NCBI RefSeq assembly: GCF_000013445.1 | Contig: NC_007796.1 | Location: 2,950,936-3,014,935 of the forward strand | Length of the DNA stretch: 64,000 nt | Reading direction: 5' to 3' | Source: Methanospirillum hungatei JF-1 | Lineage (GTDB): Archaea; Halobacteriota; Methanomicrobia; Methanomicrobiales; Methanospirillaceae | Shown here: positions 42,907-52,833 of the stretch, piece by piece | Layout: every line of letters starts with the position of its first letter | How positions within the stretch are numbered: the first letter of the stretch is position 1 | The notes under the pieces: model-generated | Database searches by the model: none | The model's input: only the letters and a program-made list of their open reading frames with translations | Told to the model about the DNA's origin: nothing | Position numbers and translations under genes: made by a program

Positions 42907-44652
42907 ATGCAACGGTATCCAATCATGCCCGTTCCCCCACATCACACCCTTCGGATTGCAGGCATTCTCGCCATCCTGTATCTCATTAGCTTTTTTTTCA
43001 TCCCGACCGCCGCTGATGACCAGGCATTCGGGCCTGTAAAATTTCACATCCTTGCAGTAAACGACTTTCACGGACAACTCGGCCCTGGACAGAAGATGAA
43101 TGGATCTCCGGCAGGGAGTATCCCGGTTCTTGCTGGATATCTCTCTGATGCAATCGATACCTACGGAACAAATACCACCATAATTGCCCTTCCTGGTGAC
43201 ATGACCGGAGCATCGCCGGCAGAATCAAATCTGCTTCTCGATGAACCGGCAATACTCTTTATGAACCGGTTTGTAACCGGCGACTGGAAGAAACCAGACA
43301 CAACAGAGACAACGGGAGTCAGAGTCATTGGAACCCTTGGCAACCATGAATTTGATCGCAACCTCTCCGAATTACAGCGGCTCATAAACGGAGGCAATGA
43401 TGGGACGAACATTACGCACCTTGTAGATCCCTATCCCGGAGCACTCTGGCCGGTCATTGCTGCAAATATCTTCTGGAATGGAACAGACAACCTCTTCCTT
43501 GAGCCATATGTAATAGAGGACATAGAGGGCGTCCCGGTCGCCTTCATCGGGGCTGTCACGGAGCTAACCGGTGAGATATCTGAACCTGGAAATGTCGAAC
43601 AAGTCGCCTTCACCGATGAAGCAGATGCCATCAATGCCCAGGTGAAGGTGCTTCAGGAACAGGGTATTCATGCATTTGTCGTTCTCCTTCATGAAGGAGG
43701 AAGCCAGACACCCTATGATGGTCCGACACAGGAGACCGGGGATCTCTCAGGCAGGGTTACGTCGATTGTGATGAGACTGGATGAGGATGTCGACGTGGTC
43801 TTATCAGCCCATTCTCATCAATTCACCAACCAGTACGTGCCAAATGCCGGCGGGAAACCGACCCTTGTTACGCAGGCATATTCATATAGCTCGGCCTATG
43901 CTGATGTAACCCTTGAGTTGGACCCAGAAATGAAGGATATTGTGAACAAGACGGCAACCATTGTCACCGCATATGCTGACCAGGGGGCAGGATTTACGCC
44001 GGATGAAAACTCCCAGGAATTGCTCGATGCAGTAAACAGCACCATTGCACCTCTTATTAGTGAAGTTATTGCGACAACAGACATCCCCCTTACCAGGAAT
44101 CCGGATGAGAATGGAGAATCACTGCTCTACGATATCGCAACCGATGCATTCCGATGGGATATGAAGACAAACATTAGCATCCTGAATATCGGATATCTTC
44201 GTGCAGACATCGATGCTGGTGAGATAACAACCGGCGATGCCTACTCAGTCATGCCATTCCATGACCAGATCTACTCAGTACAAATGACCGGGCAGCAGAT
44301 CAAAGACCTGCTCAATCAACAGTGGACCCGTACGGTAAAGCCTGACCATCTTCTGCAGATATCCGGGTTTTCCTATTTCTATGATGAATCCAGGGATCCA
44401 TCAGACCGGGTAGTCAATATCACCATTGACGGAGAGGAGATGGATATGAACGCATATTACACGGTTGCGACAATAGACTTCCTTGCCCATGGAGGAGACG
44501 GATATACCATTATGAAAGAAGGGACACTTGTTGGATATGGAGCACTTGATGTCGACGAATTTATTGCCTATCTCACGTATATTCCGTCACCAATTCATGA
44601 ACAGACCGGTGGAAGAATCAACCGGGTAGATAGCGGTATTGAGCAGGAATGA
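42907..44652 (+). CDS. secreted 5'-nucleotidase / metallophosphatase (UshA type)
   Basis: About 581 residues from ATG 42907. A hydrophobic signal/anchor ends near FIPTAADD. The metallophosphatase domain has HILAVNDFHGQLGP (metal Asp/His), TLGNHEFDRN (Asn-His-Glu), VLLHEGG and SAHSHQF (metal His). The C-terminal 5'-nucleotidase domain starts near residue 395 (LLYDIATDAFRWD, YSVMPFHDQIYSVQMTGQQI) and binds the nucleotide base. It should hydrolyse extracellular nucleotides or related phosphate esters. It has its own promoter region and no functional neighbour. Confidence 0.88.
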   Translation: MQRYPIMPVPPHHTLRIAGILAILYLISFFFIPTAADDQAFGPVKFHILAVNDFHGQLGPGQKMNGSPAGSIPVLAGYLSDAIDTYGTNTTIIALPGDMTGASPAESNLLLDEPAILFMNRFVTGDWKKPDTTETTGVRVIGTLGNHEFDRNLSELQRLINGGNDGTNITHLVDPYPGALWPVIAANIFWNGTDNLFLEPYVIEDIEGVPVAFIGAVTELTGEISEPGNVEQVAFTDEADAINAQVKVLQEQGIHAFVVLLHEGGSQTPYDGPTQETGDLSGRVTSIVMRLDEDVDVVLSAHSHQFTNQYVPNAGGKPTLVTQAYSYSSAYADVTLELDPEMKDIVNKTATIVTAYADQGAGFTPDENSQELLDAVNSTIAPLISEVIATTDIPLTRNPDENGESLLYDIATDAFRWDMKTNISILNIGYLRADIDAGEITTGDAYSVMPFHDQIYSVQMTGQQIKDLLNQQWTRTVKPDHLLQISGFSYFYDESRDPSDRVVNITIDGEEMDMNAYYTVATIDFLAHGGDGYTIMKEGTLVGYGALDVDEFIAYLTYIPSPIHEQTGGRINRVDSGIEQE

Positions 44653-44688
44653 GATAGAAATATCTTCACTCATCTCTACCAAAAATTT

Positions 44689-47600
44689 TTATCCGAAAAA
44701 TTCCTCGATGAATTCAGCTAATTTTTTTGAGAGATGTCCCTTTGTCTTTCCCTTCTTTCCTTTCTTTCCTTTTGATGGAGCAATTTTCGCTGGTTTTTCA
44801 AAAAATCCGGGAAACAACATGACGGATATGGTTTTTCTCACATATTGACGCCGTACCCTCTTTACACGAACCAGCCGTGGGAAGAAGTTCCCTTTCATCT
44901 GTTCCAGTGAGGATACCCATCGCATCTCATCAATGAGCGAGATATCAAACCTCTTCAGGATAAGTGCCTCAAGTGAAAATAACGGAGGAATGATGACAAG
45001 AGCGGTAGTCATCCAGGGAATACATATCGGAAGTGAGCGTGTATAACACACCGGCAGCAATACCATATCACCATTCCGGGCTGCAAGAATTGGTATGAAT
45101 CTGGCAGATATCCGGAGCGGGAAGGTCATGCAGAATGGAAGAGGAATAACCGGGATCACTATCCGGTCCCGCTGTACCCGTCTTCGTTTCAGATGCCTGA
45201 CCGTATGTACTGGTGCTGACAGCAGAAACACAACTCTTGTCGGTAATATACAGCACCGGGGACGAGGGGCCAGGAGAAGACGTGCAGACTGATCCGGATA
45301 ACAGAATGGACAAAGTCCGGGATACGTACAGAACCAGTGATCAGGATCAGCCGGGCAGGAAACGAGGGAGAGGAATGCATGTTCAGACCGTTCAAACCAG
45401 CAGGAGAGGATATCTTCAAGTGATCCAGAACAATCCTGCGATCCTGAAAAGATACTCCTCATCGGAAACGGAATCCGGTCAGGAGAAGGAACAGAGAACC
45501 GATATCGGGCTCTTCTATTAAAGACCTGAGCGGGATCACATCCGTCCATCATCATGTTACAGAGAAGGGTTCTGATCTCGGAAAGCAGGGACCTTCTATC
45601 TTCTTCATCGGTCCTCACCTGCTCCTGCGATACTGCAAGAACCCGAACTGAACTGTCCGGACCGACAAAGACAGAACGGGGGGACAGGCTGAATGGAGAG
45701 AGTCCCACCCGACTCATGGAGAGAAGAGCGGAGAGAAGATTTGTGCATGCTGCAACCCGGTACCTGAATGAAAACTTTTCTCCTCTCCACGATGTGCGGG
45801 TTTCAGGATCTGCTGCCTCGTGCCAATGAACGTACCGGCTGAAATCAATATCAGGAATAAGATAATGTATCCGTTTTTCAGGCCCCTGGTTCTGGTAGAC
45901 CATTTTTTCCGGGACTATCACCGATGGCGGTACCTGACTAACCGGGCATGATAACAGAGGAGTGAGGCGGTTCATGCTGATAAGGAGCTGAAACCCGTCA
46001 CGGTCGGTTTTTCGAATCTCCCCATGAGAAATGCGAACAATTCTGTCTCCGACATCAAGCGAACATCCCTCATCGTCGATATAGTCCGGTACAATCGGTT
46101 TTGTTGGTACCAATACTGATTCAGGCGTTGTTTTTATTTCCGAACCCGTCACCCGTATCAGAACTTTCGGGTCTGCAGCAAGTCTGCCATCATATGAAAA
46201 TCCCAGAACCTGTGCCCATCGTGAGGGTTCGGGACGGGCCTGCGGGTGCTGGTGACCGGTCACAAATGCCTCATGAAACAGGGCACGGACCGATGACGGA
46301 ATCCGGTCGTAGGGCGGGGCATAGTCAGGAGGATACAATCCTGGTATCTTTCCTTCATACGCAAATAGGCCACGAATAATCTTATCCGGAGTGGTGGGTG
46401 CATCCTCGATGAGCGGTCCCCGTCCCTGGTACGGGTGGGCTCCCTGCATCAGGAACCTGAAGATAAGGACGGCAAGGGCAAACCGGTCAGCAAAGAGCCG
46501 GTCAATATCCTGCTTCTCAAACGATCCGTCTATCAGTTCGGGAGGCAGGTATTCTCCTGTCCCGACCCGGCAGAACCATGTCCGTGAGGATGACGGGTCT
46601 GTTATCTGAAAAGAATCGGTATCGATGAGACATATCTCTCCGCTCGTGCTGATAAAAACATTATTCTCACGAAGATCGCCAACACAGTGTCCGGATGCAT
46701 GGACCGCATGGACAAGACTGGCAAGTCGTGCTGCTGCCTTCATTGAGAAGGAAAAATCCTGGTCAGGTTTATCATACCAGGCATGCACCGGCATAAATCT
46801 GCTATCAAGGCGGGTCATCAGGTATCCAAGAAACCGTGAGGGAGCCTGTGAGAGGATGATACCCGACGGCCAGCAGATCCCCGTACCGGCAGGAATCCGG
46901 ATCGGACTCTTCTGCATGATCCGGATCTTCTCTTCCATCTCAGGACTGCTTCGGTGCGGATGAAATATCTTCACACACCGTGTTTCATCACCTTCCACAT
47001 ACCATATCTCCCCTTCGCCGCCGGATTTTCCGGATGATAGTATCTGCAGCTGACCACCATGCTGATCAAGGACAGTCATTCGTGATCTGGTCTTTATTCT
47101 GGGAAGACGGATCCGTGCTTTCTCCTGTGCCAGATATGAACGTGAGATCTCGATATTCAGCGTGAATGGCCCGACATTGGTGATGATCACCAGCTGAACT
47201 GATGCTGGAACATGTCCCGGTAGCAGGCGTGTATCCACTCTGATCGTAACCATGGTGCTGTCGGTGACGGAGAATATTGACGGAATTGCGGTTATCCAGG
47301 GATATTTTGAAGGAATAGTTCCCCGAAGGGTTCCTGCTCCGGTGTTCTTCACGATAAGACGCTCTTCGATGATACCCCGGACAGTCCAGGATATGCGAAG
47401 TGAAGATGGCATAAACCGGGGAACCGGTCCTTTCTCCTGTGAACGGTGAATGGATACCTCAACCGTCTCCTCCCCGCCATTCGTCTTTACATGAATCCTT
47501 CCGATCGGATGTCGGGCTTTCGGGGCTTTCGAAGTGATAACTCTGACCGGGATGACCTGCACCGTCCGTGTCCAGATGCCCCGGGCAGGTATCTCAATCC

Positions 47601-48054
47601 AGTCACAGAGCGGAACTGCGGTTCCTGATAAAAAACCGGAGCCGGCATTTCTGACCGTCAATGAAAAAGAGATTGGTTCATCTTTCGTAATACCGCAAAA
47701 CTGGAAGACCTTCTCATCCATCCGAAGCGCTGATACTGGTGTTGGGGCTTTTCTGATCTCAATCTTTACCCGCCCGATTCCACCGGTTGAGAGAATATGA
47801 ACCGATGACTCCCCACTTGCCGGGGCTCTTTCAGGCCGTATCTCAAGAATTACCCGCTGGATAAAGGTGGTATTCAGATTTGTGTCAAGAACAGTAACCC
47901 AGTCTGCATCTGAACGGATATTTCCATACAGGCGTCCCTTTCCCTCGTTCATGATGACCAGTTCTTCGCGAACCGGACCTGATGAGAGAGGAGAGACCTC
48001 TATTACGGTACGGTCAATCCGGATTTTTGGTTCTGATCCGGACGACCCGGTCAT
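44689..48054 (-). CDS. Ser/Thr protein kinase with N-terminal Ig-like repeats (kinase of a vWA/PP2C triad)
   Basis: 1121 residues. Three beta-sandwich repeats cover about 10-100, 112-205 and 215-308, each with an N-(E/A/T)-G-(K/S/A)-G turn and a W-(V/I) strand. The kinase domain covers about 325-610: a Gly loop (SSGKSGGEGEIWYV), Lys362 (CVKIFHP), the catalytic-loop GDLRENN (Asp460) and IDTDSFQ (Asp478) in place of DFG. These variants are typical of kinases linked to TerY-like vWA proteins. The C-terminal third has LCPFCYP, hydrophobic stretches and a Lys/Gly-rich tail. It starts within the stop of the PP2C gene (TGATG). Confidence 0.8.
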   Translation of the reverse strand: MTGSSGSEPKIRIDRTVIEVSPLSSGPVREELVIMNEGKGRLYGNIRSDADWVTVLDTNLNTTFIQRVILEIRPERAPASGESSVHILSTGGIGRVKIEIRKAPTPVSALRMDEKVFQFCGITKDEPISFSLTVRNAGSGFLSGTAVPLCDWIEIPARGIWTRTVQVIPVRVITSKAPKARHPIGRIHVKTNGGEETVEVSIHRSQEKGPVPRFMPSSLRISWTVRGIIEERLIVKNTGAGTLRGTIPSKYPWITAIPSIFSVTDSTMVTIRVDTRLLPGHVPASVQLVIITNVGPFTLNIEISRSYLAQEKARIRLPRIKTRSRMTVLDQHGGQLQILSSGKSGGEGEIWYVEGDETRCVKIFHPHRSSPEMEEKIRIMQKSPIRIPAGTGICWPSGIILSQAPSRFLGYLMTRLDSRFMPVHAWYDKPDQDFSFSMKAAARLASLVHAVHASGHCVGDLRENNVFISTSGEICLIDTDSFQITDPSSSRTWFCRVGTGEYLPPELIDGSFEKQDIDRLFADRFALAVLIFRFLMQGAHPYQGRGPLIEDAPTTPDKIIRGLFAYEGKIPGLYPPDYAPPYDRIPSSVRALFHEAFVTGHQHPQARPEPSRWAQVLGFSYDGRLAADPKVLIRVTGSEIKTTPESVLVPTKPIVPDYIDDEGCSLDVGDRIVRISHGEIRKTDRDGFQLLISMNRLTPLLSCPVSQVPPSVIVPEKMVYQNQGPEKRIHYLIPDIDFSRYVHWHEAADPETRTSWRGEKFSFRYRVAACTNLLSALLSMSRVGLSPFSLSPRSVFVGPDSSVRVLAVSQEQVRTDEEDRRSLLSEIRTLLCNMMMDGCDPAQVFNRRARYRFSVPSPDRIPFPMRSIFSGSQDCSGSLEDILSCWFERSEHAFLSLVSCPADPDHWFCTYPGLCPFCYPDQSARLLLAPRPRCCILPTRVVFLLSAPVHTVRHLKRRRVQRDRIVIPVIPLPFCMTFPLRISARFIPILAARNGDMVLLPVCYTRSLPICIPWMTTALVIIPPLFSLEALILKRFDISLIDEMRWVSSLEQMKGNFFPRLVRVKRVRRQYVRKTISVMLFPGFFEKPAKIAPSKGKKGKKGKTKGHLSKKLAEFIEEFFG

Positions 48055-48830
48055 CAGAAGGGCTCACCAGACAGGGAGAATCCAACGGCCAACGTCATGT
48101 CGTCTGATGAGAGTGCCCGCATGCGGGAAGAAGAGAGGAGATCGGCAACCTCGGTATTCAGGTCCCGGCCTTCATGTATGTACTGGCCAAGGGATCTGAC
48201 AAGAGGCACAACAAAAGGACTATATGGGATATAGGCGCCATCCTCCCTTCGGATAAGGGCTCCCTGGCATCCGTCGGTTGCACAGATGATCGCATCGGCT
48301 GCTCGATGTGAGATGCGACATTGTGACTCCCAGTTCTGTGCGGTCAGGACAGCAGTCTCATTGGCATACTCGGCAGTTCCGGGAACCGAGAGCAGGGATG
48401 GTTCGCCTTCTGAAAGGGTGACACAGGCTCCGTCCCCGATATGACCACAGAAGGCGCCATCCGGGGTGAGAAAAGCCAAAAGCAGCGTCGTTGCGAAGGA
48501 TGAGATGTCCAGTCCTTCAGAAAGGGCATGATCATCAATATCCTCCCTCCCGGCACTCATGGCTGACCTGATAAGAGCAGCAATGTCCGGCTCACCGGCC
48601 TTATATCCATCTGCGGCATTTTTGACACTGGAAGATACGGCAATATCGGCACCTTTTCCTCCATGTTCTGCGGATGAGAGACCATCAGCAACCGCGATGA
48701 TGAGAGCACCGGGGAGGATGACACCGGCCCAGGCATCTTCACATGGTATCTGATCCCGAATATGCCTGGTTCCTGCGACCGAAGCACCACAGGCAAAATA
48801 CGATCCGGGTCTGGCATGTCCGGCAGACAT
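48054..48830 (-). CDS. PP2C-family protein phosphatase
   Basis: 258 residues of the PP2C_2 type. The metal motifs are present: PCEDAWAG (Asp), VADGLSSAEHGGKGADIA (D-G-x5-GG), GHIGDGA, ATDGCQ and SSDDMTLAVG at the end. It should remove phosphate from the kinase, the vWA protein or their targets. It overlaps the kinase gene by one base and lies five bases after the vWA gene, so the three are one operon, as in the TerY-P triads described in bacteria. Confidence 0.87.
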   Translation of the reverse strand: MSAGHARPGSYFACGASVAGTRHIRDQIPCEDAWAGVILPGALIIAVADGLSSAEHGGKGADIAVSSSVKNAADGYKAGEPDIAALIRSAMSAGREDIDDHALSEGLDISSFATTLLLAFLTPDGAFCGHIGDGACVTLSEGEPSLLSVPGTAEYANETAVLTAQNWESQCRISHRAADAIICATDGCQGALIRREDGAYIPYSPFVVPLVRSLGQYIHEGRDLNTEVADLLSSSRMRALSSDDMTLAVGFSLSGEPF

Positions 48831-48835
48831 TGATA

Positions 48836-49537
48836 TCAGAGCTGAATTACTCCCCAGCCTTCAGGACCAACCGGGTTCTCTAGTGATATCTGTTCACCAA
48901 TCCGGGAGTCTGATATCTGGGAGAGACTCTTTGAAAGCCAGAGGAACATCTCGGCCCATTTCGCTTCCTTGAGCATGAGCGGGGTCCTGCCCGGAGGAGA
49001 TATCTCACGGAGCACCGTCATATTGGCCTGGTCAACACCAAGCGCCCAGAAGAGGAATTTGTGATCCCTCTCTCCCCCATGCACCGCCTCAATAACCTTC
49101 TCCCAGATTTCGTCACCTTTGCGCATATCTGTCGGCTGACCGTCGGTGATTAAAAATATCCAGGGGCGGTAGTAATCGGTTCCGATGGTCCGGTACTCGG
49201 CCTTTCGCTCTTCAACAAGCCGGACAGCCTCAAGAATAGCCTGACCCATGGGAGTATACCCGCCGGCAGAGAGTTCCGGAGGGTCAAATGCCGATATGCC
49301 GGTGAAGGGCCTGACCAGTTCAACCCCTTTCCCAAAGGTTATCACGGCAAGATCTATCCGTTTTACCGCAAGATCGTCCTCTTTCAATTCATCGGTGAGG
49401 ATGCGAAGGCCCTCGTTCAGCTCTGCTATCTTATTGCCTGACATGGATGCCGATGTGTCAAGGACCAGGACCGTGGCACAGTGGGGATGTTGCGGATAGG
49501 GGATATCAACGATGTCTTCAAGTTTTTCTAAGCCCAT
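48836..49537 (-). CDS. TerY-like von Willebrand factor A protein
   Basis: 233 residues. The metal-ion-dependent adhesion site is complete: VLDTSASMSG (D-x-S-x-S), GGYTPMGQAI (Thr) and ITDGQPTD (Asp). RPWIFLITDGQPTD and FWALGVDQANM are typical of the TerY branch. It has no signal peptide, so it acts in the cytoplasm. It is the first gene of the vWA-PP2C-kinase operon and is divergent from the HycI-type gene. In the triad the vWA protein is thought to be the regulated partner of the kinase and phosphatase. No ter genes are nearby. Confidence 0.87.
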   Translation of the reverse strand: MGLEKLEDIVDIPYPQHPHCATVLVLDTSASMSGNKIAELNEGLRILTDELKEDDLAVKRIDLAVITFGKGVELVRPFTGISAFDPPELSAGGYTPMGQAILEAVRLVEERKAEYRTIGTDYYRPWIFLITDGQPTDMRKGDEIWEKVIEAVHGGERDHKFLFWALGVDQANMTVLREISPPGRTPLMLKEAKWAEMFLWLSKSLSQISDSRIGEQISLENPVGPEGWGVIQL

Positions 49538-49620
49538 TGATTGAAAATTGGCCGGTAACTTATAAAATAATTATCAAACAATACCGGTTATTTGAAGTCA
49601 GGAGGGAGCGGTACATAGCT

Positions 49621-50082
49621 GTGGATCTGCTCCTTGGTATTGGAAATGACCTCCTCGGGGATGACGGTGTTGGCCCTTATATCGCAAAAGCACTTCTGGA
49701 TTCGGACTGGACTGTCATCAATGCAGGCATTGTTCCGGAGAATTTTATCCGTCCGGTACGAGAACGCAGACCAGAACGAATTGTCATCGTTGATGCCGTT
49801 CATATGGGACTTTTGCCCGGTAGCATCCGGATCATTCCGCACGATTCTATCAGGGACTATGGGATTGGGACGCATCAACTCCCCCTTACCTTCTTCATTG
49901 AGCAGTGTGCCCCCCATTCACACGTCACCTTTATCGGAATAGAGCCCGGCTGCCTAGATCCTGACACCCCGCTGACACCCCCGGTTTCCCGTGCCGCCGC
50001 TGAACTTATCAGTCTGTTGAGAACTCACCGGTATGATCACCTGCCGGTCCTGGGTTTTCAGGGGAAGCAGGAACAAGATTGA
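49621..50082 (+). CDS. HycI-type hydrogenase maturation protease
   Basis: 153 residues from GTG 49621, which follows AGGAGGGAG; the longer frame to 49447 overlaps the divergent vWA gene and is unlikely. Motifs: LLGIGNDLLGDDGVGPYIA with the nickel-ligand acidic residue, IVDAVHMGLLPG with the second, and GTHQLPLTFFI with the His. These endopeptidases trim the C-terminus of the NiFe-hydrogenase large subunit once nickel is in place. No hydrogenase gene is in the window, so the substrate is elsewhere. It is followed after 37 bases by a small coiled-coil gene. Confidence 0.85.
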   Translation: MDLLLGIGNDLLGDDGVGPYIAKALLDSDWTVINAGIVPENFIRPVRERRPERIVIVDAVHMGLLPGSIRIIPHDSIRDYGIGTHQLPLTFFIEQCAPHSHVTFIGIEPGCLDPDTPLTPPVSRAAAELISLLRTHRYDHLPVLGFQGKQEQD

Positions 50083-50119
50083 TTTTAGCTGCAGGGTACA
50101 CGTATACAGAATAAGGGGA

Positions 50120-50545
50120 ATGATCATGCAATATGAGAATATCGATAGCGCTGAGATGGCCGAATTGGCCTTGTCACAGGCCGTTGATGAACATATTGAA
50201 AAGAGCAAAGAGGCAATAGACCGGATTTCAGAACTAGAGCAGCAGATCCTGCACTGGAATCAGGAAGATATCAGAAAACTCCGCAATGATATTCAGGAGC
50301 TTCGGGAACTCCTCAAGAAAAACTTCCAGGTTCAGATTGAAAACTTCATTCATATGCGATCCATCCCCGGCATGCGGGTACCTGAAGAAATTCGCCAGCT
50401 CTACAAGATAATCTCGGTGGATAAAAAGGGGTTTGCCCTCTATGGGACTGAAATGGATAAAATCGCACATATAACAAAGATCACCGAGCATTTCAAGAAA
50501 CGAAAGGAAGCGGCAGCACAGGCGAAGGCAAAAGAGAAGAAATAA
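50120..50545 (+). CDS. hypothetical coiled-coil protein
   Basis: About 141 residues (ATG 50120 or 50126, after AAGGGGAA). A long amphipathic helix covers about 10-85 (IDRISELEQQILHW, IRKLRNDIQELRELLKKNF), then a short globular part (MRSIPGMRVPEEIRQLYKII, DKKGFALYG) and a basic Ala/Lys tail. No family is recognised. It ends 8 bases before the convergent helicase gene. It may share a transcript with the HycI-type gene upstream. No function is proposed. Confidence 0.65.
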   Translation: MIMQYENIDSAEMAELALSQAVDEHIEKSKEAIDRISELEQQILHWNQEDIRKLRNDIQELRELLKKNFQVQIENFIHMRSIPGMRVPEEIRQLYKIISVDKKGFALYGTEMDKIAHITKITEHFKKRKEAAAQAKAKEKK

Positions 50546-50553
50546 TTCTCCTG

Positions 50554-52833
50554 TCAGGTCTGGCTGGCACTGTGCCGAAGAAGCGCAATACACCCTGTTT
50601 TATCAAGCGGCTGGTTATCATTCCCACATTTCGGTGAGTAAATACAGGCCGGACACCCGTCTTTACACCTGCATTCCCTGACCATCTTCTCCGCCGACTC
50701 ACAGAGCTCTTCATAAATATGATATGCACGTTCCGCAAGACCGATACCCCCTTCGTACCCATCATAGATGAAGATGACCGGTTTTCCCCTGACCTCTCCG
50801 GAGCTGGCCGATGACAGGCCCCCCAGATCCCACCGGTCACAGAGGACATGGTAGGGCATCATGGCAATAAGAGCATGTTCTGCCCCATGGAGAGAACCGC
50901 CGACATCACGATCTGCTGACAAGATCCGCATTCCTTCGAGAGAGAATTCAATCCAGACCGATATGGTCTCAAAGGTAATCGGTTCAAGGGAGAGCAGTTC
51001 GGTGGAGATGGTCCTCTCATCTATAAGCCGGCGATACCCGTGATAGAGTTCTGATACCTCTACTCTGCCCAGACAGAGTGTTCCGGACCTGATCTCCCGG
51101 CTCATCAGCTGCTCACGGATCTGAACACTGGTCTGGTGGTTTACTCTGGTATAATACCCCGGATCCTCCTGGGTCGCAAGGATCCGGTGACGGCCAAAAT
51201 CCCAGCTGCCTACCAGATACCGCTCTCCCTGGTGAATAAGGACCGCACCAGGATGGGCCTCGCGACATGCCTGCCTGATATCCAGCGTCTCAATAACCCG
51301 GTTTCTGACCTCCACCGTCCAGACTTCACTGATCTGGGACAATGACACCAGTTCACTTGCCCGCTTTCTCCCGGTGTAGACATACCCCCGCGGAGTCTCT
51401 GCAACAAGGCCATTCTCTCCCAGTGCATTAAGATGGTCAATAATCCCTTTTCCAAACCAGCGGATATCAGATACTGGTCTGACCGGAAGTTCAGAAGCGG
51501 CGCAGAGGAGCTGTCCGGAGAGGATATAGGGGTTTTTCGTGTCGATAATGGCATGTTCATGGGGGCGGGCAAAGAACTCCTCCGGATGCCGCATAAAAAA
51601 CTGGTCAAGCGGGTTTTGCATCGCAATAAGAATGGCAAGGGCATCAGATACCGACCGGCCGGCCCGTCCTGCCTGCTGCCAGACTGACATCATGGTCCCC
51701 GGATACCCGGTCATTACCACGGCATCAAGAGACCCAATATCAATCCCGAGTTCCAGCGCATTTGTTGATACAATCCCCCGCATCACCCCTGCTTTCAGAT
51801 TTCTTTCAAGTTCCTGCCGCTCTTTAGGGAGGTACCCGGCCCGGTATGCGGCAATGCTGTTCACCTTGTCAGGAGACTTTTTGTGAAGGTGGTTTTTCGC
51901 CCAGACTGATACCAGTTCAGTCATCCGGCGTGACCCGGTGAAACAGAGGGACTGCAGGCCGGCTTCAACCAGAAGAGAGAGGATCTCAGCGCTTTCCGAA
52001 TAAACCGACCTGGGCTGGACCATCTCCTGATATGGATTATACAGAATAAAAAACCGATCTCCGGTAGGTGCACCACTTCTGTCGATGATCGTCATCTCCC
52101 GTCCGGTCAGATTCCGGGCAAAATCAGCAGGGTTTGCAAGCGTTGCCGATGAGAGGAAAAACTGTGGTGATGAGCCATAATGATCACAGATCCGAAGCAG
52201 TCTTCTTATGAGAACAGACATACTGCTCCCAAACACCCCCCTATACTGGTGGGCTTCATCCAGGATTATGTATCTGAGCCGTGAAAAGAAGGAGGACCAC
52301 TGCCGGTGCCAAGGGAGAATCTGATGGAGTTCATAGGGATTTGTGAGGATAAGTCCTGCCTGTGATCTGATAAGAGGCCGGTCATGCTGGGGGGTATCTC
52401 CATCATAGATAGCCGGCTGAATAGGCATTCCGGTTGCCTTTTCCAGTTCCTGCATCGTCTTCTGCTGGTCACGGGTTAGGGCTTTTGCCGGATAGATGGC
52501 AAGGGCGGTTGCATCCCGAACCTCCTGGCGTATGGTGAGGAATGGCAGCAGAAAGGAGAGGGTTTTTCCTGATGCTGTCGGAGTACAGAGGATAACATCC
52601 TCACCGGCTGCAATTGCCTCTATTGCTTCAGCCTGGTGGGAGTACAGCGTTATTTTTTCCTTCTCCAGCCAGTCTTTTACACGGGCGGGGAGGACAACCG
52701 GAGCCGGAGACCGGGCAGCATCCTTCCCTGGGATTCTCTGGATATGTGCAATATATTCAGAGTACCGCCGGTTCTCCAGGAGAAATTCAAGAAAACCGGA
52801 GACGCTCATACCACTCTGAAACAAGACGCTCAA
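50554..52833 (-). CDS. mrfA: MrfA-like DEAH-box helicase with Zn-binding C-terminus
   Basis: 759 residues. Motif I is TPTASGKT (84-91) and motif II DEAH (192-195). The second RecA domain has STNALELGIDIGSLDAVV and GRAGRS. The C-terminal MrfA-type domain (DUF1998) carries a four-Cys cluster, CRCKDGCPACIYSPKCGN. In Bacillus, MrfA (YprA) is a 3'-5' helicase that works with the exonuclease MrfB (YprB) in mitomycin-lesion repair. Here the exonuclease gene precedes and overlaps it by 47 bases, so the pair is conserved as an operon. The archaeal role is inferred from that pairing. Confidence 0.88.
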   Translation of the reverse strand: MSVLFQSGMSVSGFLEFLLENRRYSEYIAHIQRIPGKDAARSPAPVVLPARVKDWLEKEKITLYSHQAEAIEAIAAGEDVILCTPTASGKTLSFLLPFLTIRQEVRDATALAIYPAKALTRDQQKTMQELEKATGMPIQPAIYDGDTPQHDRPLIRSQAGLILTNPYELHQILPWHRQWSSFFSRLRYIILDEAHQYRGVFGSSMSVLIRRLLRICDHYGSSPQFFLSSATLANPADFARNLTGREMTIIDRSGAPTGDRFFILYNPYQEMVQPRSVYSESAEILSLLVEAGLQSLCFTGSRRMTELVSVWAKNHLHKKSPDKVNSIAAYRAGYLPKERQELERNLKAGVMRGIVSTNALELGIDIGSLDAVVMTGYPGTMMSVWQQAGRAGRSVSDALAILIAMQNPLDQFFMRHPEEFFARPHEHAIIDTKNPYILSGQLLCAASELPVRPVSDIRWFGKGIIDHLNALGENGLVAETPRGYVYTGRKRASELVSLSQISEVWTVEVRNRVIETLDIRQACREAHPGAVLIHQGERYLVGSWDFGRHRILATQEDPGYYTRVNHQTSVQIREQLMSREIRSGTLCLGRVEVSELYHGYRRLIDERTISTELLSLEPITFETISVWIEFSLEGMRILSADRDVGGSLHGAEHALIAMMPYHVLCDRWDLGGLSSASSGEVRGKPVIFIYDGYEGGIGLAERAYHIYEELCESAEKMVRECRCKDGCPACIYSPKCGNDNQPLDKTGCIALLRHSASQT

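Noticed and set aside
45095-48199. Many plus-strand open frames opposite the kinase and PP2C genes
   Set aside because: They are antisense shadows of well-supported minus-strand genes with no domains of their own.
49447-49620. Long N-terminal extension of the HycI-type protease
   Set aside because: It overlaps the divergent vWA gene, has no family match, and GTG 49621 has a good RBS.
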